From: Augochlora pura
Taxonomy: Eukaryota > Arthropoda > Insecta > Hymenoptera > Halictidae
Length of the DNA: 64,000 nucleotides
Assembly: GCF_028453695.1 (NCBI RefSeq)
Contig: NC_135774.1
Coordinates: 3,410,001-3,474,000, forward strand
Direction of reading: 5' to 3'
Positions 36,229 to 49,483 of the stretch are shown one piece after another (position 1 is the stretch's first letter; every line of letters starts with the position of its first letter). The position numbers were made by a program, and so were the translations under genes. The notes beneath the pieces were generated by a model. That model made no database searches. It was not told the origin of the DNA and saw only the letters and a list, made by a program, of their open reading frames with translations.

Positions 36229-36578
36229 TGCATTACGCGCAGTCTATAATGCACAATGTATCATGCGTATCTGAGCGTCGTCCGATAGTCCTAGCGATGG
36301 GTCCGCGTTAACCGTAACGATCATTAACTCGATAATTGCACCTGTTCGCGCACGCGGCGGGTCATATGCGAGATAGAATTACGCGCGTCCACGGGGGAGA
36401 AGGTAAACGGCGAGGACGAACGAAAGAAGCACGGTGTTTACCGGTGGAAAAGAAGATCGGGAACGGCTTTTGCGTGTGTTTGACTAGCGATGGGACCGGT
36501 GATCGGCGATGATCGACGGGTTCGTCCAGTCGCGGTCCCAGCCCCAATTTCGGTCCCACCGCTAGTCCTAGTTCTCGT

Positions 36579-36684
36579 CGCAATCGCAATCGCAATCGCA
36601 ATCGCAATCGCAATGGCAATCGCAATCGCAATCGCTATCGCAATCGCAATCGCATTTGCAGTCGTAGTCGCAGTTGCAGCAGTT
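36579..36684. repeat. hexanucleotide (CGCAAT)n array
   Basis: About 13 units of CGCAAT with single substitutions (GGCAAT, GCTATC), grading into decayed GCAGTCGTAGTC units. Translated, it gives alternating Ala-Ile or Arg-Leu frames, which explains the long artefact frames near 36362-36785. Confidence 0.88.
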
Positions 36685-36984
36685 GCACGGTGCAAGCTGG
36701 ACGGTGCAGCGGGAGAGAGCGAGCGAGTTGGCGTTGTTTTACCGTAAGGGGTTAATTGCATTGCCAATAACAGATAATGCAACAATCAATGATTTAAAGG
36801 AGGTGGGGTCGGGAACGAGGTCGGGGAGGGGGATGGGAGACGGGGGACTGGGGGAGGGCGGACGGGAGCAGGCAGGGGGACAGTGACGACGACGGGGATG
36901 GGATAGGGGGGCCGGGGACGGGGACGCAGACGTGGCAGAGGGTGGCTCTGGGAGAAGGGCGAAAGGGGCGAGAAGGGGTAGGGA

Positions 36985-36998
36985 GGGGGGGGGGGGGG
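36985..36998. repeat. poly-G run within a G-rich strand block
   Basis: Fourteen G residues inside a block from about 36800 to 37080 in which the plus strand is almost all G and A. A strong purine bias like this on one strand can form triplex or G-quadruplex structures. Confidence 0.75.
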
Positions 36999-39900
36999 CG
37001 AGAATGGGAATGGGAACGGTAACGCGGAAGGGGTTGGAGAACGGGACGTGGTCGAGAATGAGAATGAGAATGACGACAGGGGCGGTAGCCGGAGTAGATG
37101 AAGGTGGAAACGCCGAAGAGCAGCATGTGGGATAGGGATAACGAATGAAACGAAAAGACAGCGGATGGAGGGAGTTCGGCGGTATTGGCGCGCGACGAGA
37201 TAGAGAAAGAGTATCCGCGACGCGACTTGTGCGTGAGAATCGATGGGCTATCGGCAAACGGACCGAAGATACCGTCGCCGTCCGACTTGTTCGGCTAACC
37301 AATCCGGCGCGCGCGTACGCCGCGACCGCTTCCCGATTTAAGTAGTCCCAGAAGGGTCGCGCGAGCGCGGCGCATATCCCATCGACGTAATGGTCGATTC
37401 GCGATCGAGGGCGATCGAAATCGGCGGCACCGGAACAACGTTGATTCGGGGCGTCCGGTCGAACACGATATTTCAGTGTATCGTCGATCTCGCGTGCGCG
37501 ACAGATAAGGAATAACGCGCGGCCGAAATTAGCATGGACGCGGACGAGATTCCTTGCTATCGCGGCCGCGGACGGAAAGGGAAGGACGGAAGCGCGATGC
37601 GCCGAGCCGAGGCCGCGCCGAGGCTTTCTCAGGGTAGAGAGCAAACCCATTACTTACTATAACTGCCGGCAACGGGGTAGGAGGCTGACCGAGGTAGGAG
37701 TTGCTGTCAAGCATCCATCATCGCGACTAATGGTTCCACTCTCCTGCCAATAACATCCGGGGGCGCACCTCCGACCAGAAACCACCCCCCCCACCGATTT
37801 AGTCGCTTTGTTCGATCTTATGTCCGGCTTTTCTTCGAACGTGTGCTCCCCCGGTTTTCGGGAGCAAGCGGCGATTCGCGATTCCGCGATGGACGGGCGT
37901 TACGGTGGCGTCGGTTTGTTCGGGGCGCCGCGGCCGGGGAGTGCCTCCGGTGCGCTCGATGCTTAAACCGCCAAACGGAATTCATAGGTCGTCAACGGGG
38001 AATTTTGATAATCGGTCCCGAACAGTTGCTCGCGGAGAGACGATTCGATTGCTGGTAAGCCGGGTCCGGTGCGGCGCACGGGTTTCCAAGCTGCCGCTGT
38101 GCCGCGCCGCGCCGCGCTACACCGCCGCGTACACGCGCGTAGTATACCAGCGACGCTCGGATAGTTATTGCTGAGCGATTTGATAGCTGGATAATGACGA
38201 GTAATGACACGCCGCGGTGGGAATCGAAGCTACACTCTCTCGCTTTGTCCAGCCTCGCTTCCCGTCGCGACTGTTGTTGATTCGAGCGACGCTCGATGCA
38301 ACGTGGCGTTCACTGTGTGCGCCGCGTCTACGATGTCGGCCGATGTCGACGATGTCCACGTCCACGGTGCGTCCACCGCGCGCACGGGGTCCGCGGTGCG
38401 GCATTCGGGAGTTCGGCCGGCGTTCGCGGCATTCGCGCGTCGAGTCCCGGACCCTCTCGCTCTCTCATCCTCTCTCATCCTCTCTCGCCCTCCCGTCCTC
38501 TCGTTCTCTCGTTCGCGCGCGTTCGTTCCCGCTCCCTTTCACTCCCGTCCCGTCCGGCGTCCGTGCGCGCTCTACTGACCCCCCGCGCACCTCCGGCGTC
38601 CACCCTCGCGCTCTGTGTCGCGCACGGGCTTGCGGATGTGGATACGAGATTGCGTCATGCATATGCAGCTGCATTTGGCATCAGACTATGCTCGTCCGTG
38701 CAATCACTGCCGTGAAACTTGATTGTCGCCGATTAGCCCCCGTCGATCGACCTAATAAAACTGCGAATATTTCCCGGCCGCGCCGGAACCCCTCGCGCGC
38801 GACCATCTTGCCGATTTCGGATCTCGAACTCGCGTTTCGCGAGAGTCGCCGATTTCGTTCGTCGCTTCGTATTATCTCGAAAGACTCGCGACGGATTGCA
38901 AATTATAAAGTGAAGGTTGCGCGAGCCGGTTCGTCGACCCCGTTACTCCCGCCTTCCGACAAGTATCATCGGTAAAGAGTGGAATCCAGCGAAATCACGA
39001 ATCCTTCGCGGCTGCTCGATACCGTTCGGATGTGGCGCGAGGATTCGGAGCGGTTGTTATCGGTTCGCGAACGGAAGAAAGCAGTACCTGTTGCATACGT
39101 CAGTGATTCTTTTCGCGAAGCGAAAAATTCACCCGCGAGCTGCGAGATCTTCGGTTTATTCGATGAAAACTGTCTTCCCCGTAGCGCGATACCGCCGGAT
39201 GATTCGACGCGGCGCGATTCGACCCACTCGTCCCGGGTCGCTCTGATAAGGAAACGAAGCTTGTCGCGTAACGCGGCGTACACTTTCCGGAACGGATAAC
39301 GGGCGGTGGTCGGTGTCGGCCGGCCCATTCGCTGCAGTTTCGTTCCGATGTTCGCCGCAAAAGAATGAAGCGTCCAGACACGGTTCCGCCGAGCCTGGAG
39401 CCACGCGTTCCGCGATACGTGTCACTGTTTGTTTAGAAAATGGTATAGCAGCGCGCGCGCGCGCGCGCTTGGTTGTTAGCGAGCGAACGATGTCGCGCGG
39501 TAAGGTGGACCGGCAGGAATATTGGTGGTGCGCGCCGTCGAAGCACCGGTTATCTTGGCAATTAATATGATTGAGGAGACATCTCTCACGTCTCCGTAAT
39601 ATCCAGCAATGGCCCAAGTTCTGATTGCTTTCCCCGTTCCACCTACGCTTTGCTTCGCTATCTCGAATACCATAACCCTAGCGCGTTTCCTGGCTCCTTC
39701 CACGATGTACCGAGTTAACGAAACTGAGTTACGGCATCTTACACCTCCTCCCGTAATCGCAGCGCCGCCGTGTCACCGCGATTCTCACCTTCGACTGACC
39801 TTTTTTTTTTTTCGTCGACCGTCTCGCGGTGGTCGCCGCCAGGGGGGGATTTAGCGCTCGCGCCACCGGCGATATCGTCGCCGCGGATAAAACGTGCACG

Positions 39901-41254
39901 GTGCACGAGAACGATCGCCGTGACGAAAAACGAAACACCGATGTCGAAGTTCCAAGGAAAGATACGTTTATAAGAGGACACTTTATGCAAAGCGACTTCA
40001 GTCCGTGGCACGTCAATGGCATTTTACGAAGAGCGACTCGGTCGACCGTGATAAGGCGAGGACTAAAGATCTCGCGAATCGAAGAAGAGAGGAACAAGAG
40101 GTGGCATAATGGTGGAAGAGGCGAACGGCGGTGGCTGAAGATACAGAGCCGTGAGACGAGCTGAACGTAGGGAACGAAGGGACGCGGACGGGTTCGCGAG
40201 GGTGCGGCAAACATCACGGTGAAAACGGTACGTGACAAACCGGGTACCAGTTCTTATCTGCCGGTTCCGTTTGGCGTCCCCGCGCGACCCGCGGAGCGGA
40301 TGCTACGGTGTAACCGCGATAATTCGAACATTCCACCCTTGCTCGACGTTCGCCAGCCATCCCTGGCCCCTCTCTCTCTCTCTCCCCCCCCCCCCCTTTC
40401 TTCTTTTCTCTCTGTTGTGGAAACGGCGACGATGGCAGCGCGGTAGCATCGGTGATATTGCCAGCAGGAGTAACGGCGCGGTGCGCGCCGCTGCTGGTAG
40501 CGGCGGCGTTGGCAACGAGCGGAGACCGGAGAGCAAAGAGCAAAGAGCAACGAGCGACGAGCGACGGCACCTTTGTCTCCTCTCCTCCGTTAGCCAGGCG
40601 CTAGGTGCGCCGAGCTCAGCCTCCGGCTGGCGTCGGTTTCTCTACCTTATAACCGGTATGTGACGTTATAATCGCGATCGTGCGGCTACCTACCCTCGCC
40701 TCGATCATCCCTCTTGCTCGCGCACGGCAACCCCCCCCCCCGACCCCGCGACACCTACGACTACCGCGTCGCCTCTCTGTTTTCCGCGGTCGTGCCCTCG
40801 CACCCCGCATCCGCGCGCGCGCACGCACGTACACACACACACACAGCTGCACCGTCTCCGACCACGGAGGGGGCGGAACGAAAGGAAGAGACGTAGAACG
40901 TGCTCGTCTGTACCCTTAGCTCAAACCGTAGCCGCCCCTTATGAACGAGTGCGCCGCTCCTGCGACCGCGTTCGTATGCAAGTATCGCAGCTTCAGACTA
41001 TGTCACGATCACCTCGTAAACTCGCCAGCTTGGAATCAAACGCCTCCCGGAACTCCCGGAACGCTCCGATCGTGCGGCTGTATCGCGAGCCATGCCCCAA
41101 ACTCGACAGCTTCTTTACGCAATATCTAATCCTTCCTGTATTAACCCTTTCGAGTCAGGCGGCGTCTTCTTAATAATTCTTCGAGCTTTGCTGGGTAAGC
41201 GTTGCATCGCGGAACCGCGTTCTTTTCGTCGGGATTTTAATTCGACCGATCTTT

Positions 41255-41502
41255 TTAACCCCTTGCACTATTATGACGAGTCGGACTCGTGATACAGATT
41301 TCATGCAGGATCTAATAAATATTAATATTATTAATTTCTTTTGAATCGAAATGAAAATAAATTATTCTGTTATCAACGCCTGGAAAGAAAAGCACATGAT
41401 GATAATAAAAGGAACAAAAGTTCTCTGGTCATTTTATTAAAAATATTAAGGATAAGTAAGTGCTGATCAACGCAACGTAAAATGAGTTGTAGTGCGTGTT
41501 AA
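41255..41502. mobile_element. candidate TTAA-flanked MITE, degenerate ends
   Basis: TTAA at 41255-41258 starts TTAACCCCTTGCACTA. The complementary strand of the right end starts TTAACACGCACTAC at 41502, sharing TTAAC and GCACTA after a gap. The insert is an AT-rich island in GC-rich surroundings and spans 248 bp, almost the size of the element at 10480-10726. Just inside the left end lies a perfect hairpin, ACGAGTC-G-GACTCGT (41276-41290). Another TTAACCCTTT start occurs at 41141. The left end is convincing; the right end is uncertain. Confidence 0.35.
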
Positions 41503-42619
41503 ATAAAGTAAAATTCGAGACGAGTTTGCATAAATTGTACACCTAAACCGTGGATTCGTAGATGCTGTATTCTATTAATATTGGCTTTTAATTACGTATT
41601 GTAAGGAATGGATTTTCACCGGTATATACAACTAAATTAAATCGAATTAAATAAAGCGAAAATGCTGTTGGTGAGAGTATCCATTCTGAATTCAGAGTTA
41701 AAAAGGTTTCGGTAGTGAACGGTTGATACGACGCAGGGTAATCGTTTCGAAAGCAACCCTCGCGAAACGTTTCAGCGGCGAGCCGTCCGTAGGACATCTG
41801 TCCGCGATAAGAAAGGAAAAGCTCTCCTCTTGTTTGCGTCTCTGTTCGACGCTAAATGGCGGAGCACGCCGTTGGACATCCCTACGGCACGGAGACCGGG
41901 GCTCCGCTGCATGTATATCGGCGCGTATACATTCCTCCTTTTGATTAACCTCGGGAGAAACGAGGGAAATCAAAGACGGCGACGATCCTTTGTAGCCGTA
42001 CTTTGTGCCATCGAACCAAGATACGAACGAACGAGCAAACGGAGGACGTTAAGATTTCTTCCGTTCTTTTATTTGGTACCTCGGATTGGAATTTTCGCCG
42101 CGGGTGTGCCCGATGATAACCGACAGAAAGAAAAAGGGAAGTCTGCCCGTCGCGGCGACGCGATTCCGCGTTTCAACGAGATCGTATCTCATCGTCCCGT
42201 CGAATCGGCCGGAAAAATTACGGTTTCCGGCCTGTAATTAGAAGGCGCGCGCGCGCGCGCGTGTGTGAGAGAGAGATAGCGAGAAGGGGGGACCGCGGGA
42301 GACGCGCGATCAACGGACGAATCGTTCGCGAACGCGCGGCTTGTTCCTGTGGTGCTAGCGGAGCCAGCTCGTCGAGTGTATAAAACGATAAATAGCCGCG
42401 TCACGAGCGCGATAGAGAAAAAGGAGAAAGACGGGAAGTTTGTATTGGCGACAGAACGAGAGAACGAGAGAGAGAGAGAGAGAGGACCGGCGTGAACGGG
42501 AGAACGAGAGAACGATGGACGGAACGAGGTACACAGAGATAGAGAGATAGAGGGAACGAGAGAATGAGAGAACGAACACATGTCTGTGTCACCGTCGTCT
42601 CTCCTCCCTGAATCCTAGA

Positions 42620-42688
42620 ATTTATGTCGGTCAGTGAATCACGTCAAAATTTGATTTGTCGATGGCTTTTATAGCGGCAAGTTATTGC
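42620..42688 (+). repeat. three-copy conserved non-coding element, copy B
   Basis: Matches copies A and C block by block: ATTTATGTCGG, CAGTGAATCA, GTC, TTTGATTTGTCG (42650-42661) and TGGCTTTTAT (42663-42672). Similarity fades after this point, where A and C continue with GGGAATTAA. It sits just after a GA-rich region and before GC-rich spacer. No coding potential is shared. Confidence 0.6.
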
Positions 42689-45019
42689 GCGCGCGTTAGG
42701 TACAAATTCGGTACGGTATACGTCGACGATGTTTCAAACATTTCCACTTTGTCGGTGATGTTGCGTTTCCAAGGAAGAGGATCGGCGCCGCGGCCGAGCG
42801 AGTCGCGCGCGACGGGTCGAGTGTCCGCGAGTCGGCGCGCTACCGGCTCGCTACGTGCTCGCCGGCAGGCTCGTTTGTCGATCGATTAAAGGACGCGCGA
42901 TCGAGACTACGGCAGCCGTCGATCGTCGGGTTATACGATGCGAGAAAGATTCGGCGCGACCGGAGGCTAAACGATTCGGAACGGTCGCCGTGTCCGATCG
43001 CGCGCGCTCTCGTCGGGACGTTCGAGGGACTTTTCGCGCGTCACCGGACGAGGGACGTCGCGCACCGGCGCGATCGAAGAAACAAATTTTGAACACGGGA
43101 ACGAGTATTTACCTGGAAAGTACCAACGGATTTTCGAAACGTTGCCGCGACTGCAGTCAGGCGGCACCGACGGGAGATACGCATATATCAAGCGAGCACA
43201 ACGAATATATCATTCATAATTTGTTCGGAACGGTTGATTTGTAGCCCGCGACGTGTGGCGTCGAGCTGTCCCCCCATACGCGCGCTCTCTCTCTCGTTCT
43301 CTCTTTTGCGCTCTCCTCTCCCTCCCCCTCTCTCGGTCTATCTCTCTCGCACGCGCGCTCACTCTTCCTCCCCGCCCCTCTCCGTCCCCACGTTGGCAAA
43401 ACTATTCTCTCCTGATCTCGCTCTCTCCCCCTTCCCCCGATCTCGATCCCCGCAACACCCCCTTTTCCGCGCGCTCTCTCTCTTTGTCTGTCTTTGCGAG
43501 CTATTCGTTCGCGCGTACATTTCCTCTTCGCCACTCTACGCTCTCTTCCTCTCGCGGATTTTGAATACCCCCGGCATCGCGCGTTCTCTCTGTCTCTGGC
43601 GCGCTCCCGGTGCCCGGCGAAACACCACCTCCTCCTCCTCCTCCTCCTCCTACCCTGCCCGCCACCTCCCCCCACTCCCCACCCCCCTCGAACGTTTTGA
43701 TATATCCACGTCGGGTCACGTCACGCGGCATTCTATCCCCCCTGAGTGTAGATTGAAATTAATACCCAATAATGCTTGTAAATCATTAGGGAAATGCACG
43801 AGCCGTGTTAAAACCGCGCCTCCATATCCACGGCTGACGGTCGGACGTTCTATATTTATTCAACGTTGCTTTCGTCGATCGGGCGTGCGAGAGCTCGCGC
43901 GACAAAAGTCAACGGACGGGCAGGTTGTGTAGCTAGAGAGAGAGAGCGCGCGCGAGCGAGCGGCCGTGCTTGCGCTGACGATTCCGTCGTTCGATGGAAA
44001 GTAGCAGCCGACCGAGGATAACGGAAAGGGAGTCCGGGATTATACGTACTTAATCCGATGTTCCGTGGAGCAGTAAGACCGTGAGTCCGGGGCACGGCTT
44101 TGCCGCGCGCGCGCGCGAACGAGGGAACGCTAGCGCGCGATCTTGAGCGCCCGAGTAGGTATATTAGACTCGGTGCTGCAGAAGCGATACCAAGCCAATG
44201 GGCAAACACGAGTAAATCAAGATTGCCGGTGATTTGTAGCGGTCTGAACGTCTCTGCGAATTCGGCTTCTAAGTTTCGTCGATCTTCGTTGCGGTTGTTA
44301 CGCGCCGAGGTTAAAGGAGACGTTGCTCCAGCTTCGAGCTCGAAACGGGAAAAATATCCGGGACGAAGGGACGTGCGACCAGTCCAGTGACGATTCTTTG
44401 GCCGGTGTTCGGGGCCGCGACCGGCGCTCGAAAATCGCGGCTCGCGCGGCGACCGGACCTTTTTCCGAATCGAGGCATGGCCAACAGAATTCGGAAACGA
44501 TCACGGCGCGACCGTGTTTTCTTGCGGATCCAAATGCAAAGACTAAAAGTTCGACCAGGAGACGCGCGTACATGCAACAGGTGGCCTATAAAGCGTGGAC
44601 GTCCGTTTATCAAGAACGAACGAGTGCATTCGCATTGACTGATGGATGTTCGGGTTCATTGTCACAGGTAATGGTGACACGTGGGCTCGTGCCTGCCGCC
44701 TTTAAATACGGGGAACCGTCGTGCGCCGGATTCGACTCGTCTCAAGAATCGCGAGCGATAACGTCGGATTCGTTGACCGTGTTCTCGCGTCGCGTCGTTT
44801 CGACGGTGACGTTTCTTCGTCGCGTCGAGCGTGTAAAGCGTTGATAAAACGCGAGACGCGGCGACGCAAGATCGAGACAAGAGGGAAAACGGAGGAGGGA
44901 AGAGAACGCGAGCGAGGCAAGTCCGGGCGGCGAGAGTGCGCGACGCATCGACGGTCAGGGCGAAGCCACCGCACGCAAAGGTGCCTTAACTTACGAAACG
45001 TTACATTCGGCAGAATTTA

Positions 45020-45066
45020 CAGACGTGGTGGGACCATCGAGGCTCTGCATCATGGTCCCGCGTCTG
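45020..45066. repeat. strong two-part hairpin
   Basis: GGGACCAT (45030-45037) pairs exactly with ATGGTCCC (45052-45059) across a 14-base loop. Outside it, CAGACG (45020-45025) pairs exactly with CGTCTG (45061-45066), separated by an internal bulge of four bases on one side and one on the other. That makes 14 perfect pairs in 47 bases. It is shorter than a usual pre-miRNA and does not match a microRNA I know. It could be a structured RNA or a DNA cruciform. Confidence 0.6.
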
Positions 45067-45958
45067 GCTTGTCCCACAGCGATAGTAAAAACTTTTACGC
45101 TCCTTATAATTATGGGTAATTCGCGGTAATTAACGAGGCTGCTCAGAGTCACGGTGGCAATTTTCTGAGTAATATTTCTACAACGATAATATCGCGTTTT
45201 CCTACGGCACCGGTTCCCTCGGCAAAAGAACCTGCTTCGAGGCTCTACATCTTGAGCAACTACGCCGCATCTTTTCGATCTTTTGTCGCCCAGCGCGCGC
45301 ACGGCTACATTCTATCAACTTCTATTTTCTATTAACCGGATCTCTCCTTCTTCGTCCGTCGAACGAGAAATGCGTTCGTCGCGATTTGCCAGCGATTACG
45401 CAGCAAACTCCGCGTGGTCGCGCGGACGACGAACCGCGAATGATTTTCTTCGGGAATTTATTTCTTCGCTTTCGCCGCGGTCCGTAACGAGATATCAATT
45501 CCAACGACTACACAGCGAACGAAATCGTGCACGATGCGGGGGCAATGATTTTCGAAGCAAATCGGAAATAGGAATCTAAGCGGTCGCTATTGTCGTGAGA
45601 ACTGTATAGCTTCAATGATTGTATTATACAGGTCTGCAGCGAATGTCACGACGTTTAGAACGAGTTTAAATAAATTGGTCATCTAAATTGCTGATTCCCT
45701 GATTTTCTGTCAGTCTCTTAGCGTGATACGCTTTCGACCTGCATTGTAAAAATTGGTACCAAAGGTCGTTTACGTTAAAATAAGATTTCGACATTTGATA
45801 AGCATAGATGACGTTTGATCCGTCTCGATATGTTTCATATTAAATTAAATTAAAGACTAATTCTTCCGATTGTTTAGTTTAGAATAGAAAGGTTGCCGAT
45901 TCTATATTTTAACCAGAAATGCACGGACGTCTGCACCAGTGATGGCGTCAGCGTCGAT

Positions 45959-45992
<34 letters not shown>

Positions 45993-45998
45993 GCGTCG
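45959..45998. repeat. (GTC)n trinucleotide microsatellite
   Basis: About eleven GTC units followed by GGCGTCGGG. Confidence 0.9.
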
Positions 45999-46447
45999 GG
46001 TCGAAACGAACCGCGTTACCTTTATCTGTTTTGGTCGTTTGGGATCGCGGCTCATCTCGGTTCGATCGCGTAATAAACGCACGTGCTGAGCTGAATTCGG
46101 TTCTCGTGGGATCCGGTTTCTCTCTCTCTCCCTCTCTCTCTGTCTTTCTCTTTCTCTCTCTTTCCGTCCGTGTCTCTCTTTCGATAGCGTCACGCTTGCG
46201 TTCATGCTCATACGTGCAGGAATAAATACAGACGCTGAACGGAACAGGTAGAAGAGGTCGAATGCAGACACGCGCGTACAAATACGGATAGAGGGAGAGA
46301 CCGATGCTCGTATACTCGTGCGCTACTCGTACAGGGCGGCGTGTAGTCGTCGGTGTGGCGGAGGAGAGAGAGTTTACGTAGGGATGGAACGGTGGTTGAG
46401 TCGAGTGTAGGGACCACCACCCAGCCATTGAGCAGGGAGGAAGCGTG

Positions 46448-46540
46448 GCTTGTGCGGGGGTGGCTGCCGGCAGTGTCGGTGGTGCCGGTGGTGCCGGTGG
46501 AGCCGCTGGTGCCGGTGGTGCCGGTGCTGCCGGTGCTGCT
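46448..46540. repeat. GGTGCCGGT 9-bp minisatellite
   Basis: Around nine imperfect units of GGTGCCGGT (also GGAGCCGCT and GCTGCCGGT). The plus-strand frame reads as Gly/Ala repeats and is an artefact of the array. Confidence 0.75.
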
Positions 46541-47380
46541 CGGTATAAGCCAGTGCGCGTCAATAACCGTCCATCAGATGTAATAGCTCCCCGAGACACA
46601 TCGGTTGCATTTAAATGGCTGCTTAGCCGACTCTGTCTCGACGCCGACGTGGATCTATGGAATTCCATCAAGCTCTACGGGATCCCTTATCGTCCTAGCC
46701 GGGTCGTCGCGTCTCGGTCCAAGCGTTCCCGGACTCGCATTATTTTCTTTGCGTCTTCCAATGGAGTGCGCTTTCGCGGTTACTTCCTTTCCCCCGTGTA
46801 GTCGGCAATTCGAAACTCCCTTCGACACGGGACGAGACGAATGCCGAAATTCATCGCTTCTTCTTCTTTTTCTTCTTCTTCTTCTCTTTTTTTCTTTTAT
46901 TTTCTTTTCTCGAAACGTGCTAAGGTGACAGGGTGTGCGAGGTGAAAAACGTAACAGGAAACGATTACCGAGTACCTCTCTCTCTCTCTCTTACCCTCTC
47001 TTCCGACCAGAATAGTCACGAAGTAAAACGGGAGAGGTTCCCAGCTAACAACCCACGACATGGTCGAAATCCGCTGACTGCAAGATTTTCCGATTGCCTC
47101 CATCGACGATCCTACGTGCTCGTCACAACACTGTTCGCTCCGACCGAACCGATCCTTGTCCTTGCCCTCTCTTCTGCTACTACTTGTTTCTTGTTCACGT
47201 TGTCTACGCTCGTGCTACCCCTCGCGTTATCGCAGCGAGACGAGATCTCGACTTTCGAGTAATCCGTTTCGCTGGCCGCGTTGGAAACAGTCGACTCGCA
47301 ATCGGTCCGGTCCAGGTGCCTCGCGCCTTTTTCTCTCCTTTCTTTTCCATTTAGTTGTATCGTCAATGTCTACACACGCA

Positions 47381-47426
47381 AATATATGTATATATATATA
47401 TATGTATATACATATGTATATATATG
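47381..47426. repeat. (TA)n / TATG microsatellite
   Basis: TA units interspersed with TGTA and CATA. The tract is partly palindromic and could form a cruciform. Confidence 0.85.
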
Positions 47427-49483
47427 ATGCAATGCGTTTGCCGGTCGGTTCCTTTTAGGCGTTGACTTAATCCCTCGCGGGCGTCGGGTCTGCGGGGGTT
47501 AGGCGCTCGTTCTGCCCCGCGGGATTGCCGTGGAAGCGTACAGCGAACAGTAGGAGCGTACAGTAGACCGTGCAGTAGACGAAGGTGGCAGCGACGGTGG
47601 CGATAGCGGCTTGCCGGAGGGACGCGAGGGTTACGGGGGCAGCCGTGGTCTGCGGGGGTTGCGAGGACAGCGCGGGGGCCGTGCGAGAGGGCGAGCGGGG
47701 GGGCTTGACGGGGGAGGGACGGGCGTGGGATGAGTGGGACGGGAGAGGGTCGAGAGAGGGACGCGAGGGGGCAGTTACAGGCAAAAGGATCTGCATGGCG
47801 GCTCTACCGCGTCGCAAATCACTTAAACTGCGGCTGGTGGAGCTACGCGAGGGCAAGCTCGACTCTCGGGAGGGAGGGGGTGTTGGATAGTCGAGGGTGC
47901 GCAGAAAGAGGACGGGGGTGCTGGATGGAGGACGGAGGATAGAGGATGGAGGAAGTGTACGCGAGGAACAGGGGCAAGAGGAGAAGAAGGCGGAGGTGGA
48001 GGGTGATTATAAGACCGCTCGGGGTTGCTGGCTAGCGAGGTAGTACCATCCGTTATGACTATAAATCTAAGATAACAATAACGTCCCCCTCACCTCCGAA
48101 CAGTGTTCTCTCTCTCTCTCTTTCTTTCTCTGTCTCTCTCTCTCTCTCCCTTCCTCTCCCTCGGTTCCCTCGCCGCTCTGGCCCCCTCCCTGTGCCCACG
48201 TTTCCCTCAGATTTCTCTGTCTCTACCTTCGCTCCGCACTGCTCTCCCTCCCTTCTTTCCTATCCAACGATTCTCTGTTTCGCGTTCCGTTTCTTCCGAT
48301 TCGGAGATTCTTTCCTTTCCCCTGTCGTCTGCTTAACCGACCCCACGACTTTCGGCTCGACCTACTCGAGCACCGGACATCGGGCTCGCCATCGCGTGTC
48401 AACGCGTTCTTACAGAGGCAGCAAAAATTGTCGCGCTCCCCGATGAGCTTGCCGGGTCGAGCAAGCGGCAATTTGTATCGTACGTATAGTAAGTAGCGCA
48501 GCAACGAGTCGCGGTCGTCCTTTATACAACGTACACGTACACGTACGGTTAGGCCGAAGGGAATGAAATCGTGTGCAGGCAGGCCGGGTGGGGGAAGGGG
48601 GTGGACGCGGGGCAGGGAATCGAGCGCGCGTGTATGTTTTCGTCCACGTTAAGCTCTTCGAAATTGATGCACACCGGCCGCTCGACGCGCATTTGTGCAG
48701 CGCACCTGTGAATTTATCGATATTAGCTGGAACGGCCGATACAGCTGGCGCAAACCAAATGGAACCGAATCCTGACCATTATTTTGGAACGCGTTCGAAG
48801 GAAAAGGGAGAGACGCGACCGAGCCCCGTTCCGACGCGACGTCGAACCGCCCGATCCACCGTTTTCGCCGTCGCGTCGGTGCTTTATATCGGTTCGTCGT
48901 CCGCGTCGGTTTTCTTCTCGAGCGCTGTTGACTCCGTTGCGGCAAATCGCTTCGACTCCGAACTTCGTTCGTTCGTTCGTTCGTTCGTCGTCTCGTCGGC
49001 GGACCGGCGCTACGACGCGCCGTTAGAGAGGGTCGGTAGGCGCAACGAGATAACAGTTTGGCTTTAACGATTGTACCGGCTACGCTTTTAATTGGGCTTA
49101 ATGCCGTAAACAGCGAGCGCGTTAATGAAAAGTACCTCGACGCGGCATTACTATTCGGTACATTAAGTCGCAAAATGAAATTCACAATCGATGACCACGC
49201 CGGACCGTCGGCGAAAGAGTAATAATGCATCGCGATAAATATGTATACCAGTTTATCGTAATAATGAGTTCGCCGTTTCCTGGGATAGAGGGAGAGAAAC
49301 ACGGGAACACAGGGAATGACGAAAGCAGACCGTGGCCGTACCGTCCGCGGTTCACCATCAGAGTATCCGAACGGGGAGCGAGCGGGACGGAGAGCGGCGC
49401 GTTGCGTTCCCGTGTGCACGGAAAATAGGCTGTTGCTGTTGCCGGACGAGGGATGCGCGTGCAGGAGAGTGGCAGCATCGGTG

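Larger units (their letters stand above)
31447..42619. other. gene-poor right flank, first part
   Basis: No supported gene. GC-rich, CpG-rich sequence carries many simple repeats: TTACGA units near 31870-31898, a degenerate GCGCGTTTTCC array at 32538-32618, a C/T-rich tract at 33490-33720, TTCG units at 34421-34442 and the repeats near 36193 and 36579. The first copy of the three-copy element is at 32296-32368. Long frames, such as the 252 codons near 38217, are Arg/Ser-rich artefacts open on both strands. Confidence 0.55.

Noticed and set aside
36490..36785. Frames encoding long Ala-Ile or Arg-Leu repeats
   Set aside because: Direct translation of the CGCAAT hexanucleotide array on either strand.
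47467..47856. 129-codon minus-strand frame with a Pro/Ser-rich first half and a hydrophobic segment (VAATFVYCTVYCTLLLFAV)
   Set aside because: The single membrane-like segment is suggestive, but there is no signal, promoter, splice context or known family. The opposite strand is open too, so I did not call it a gene.
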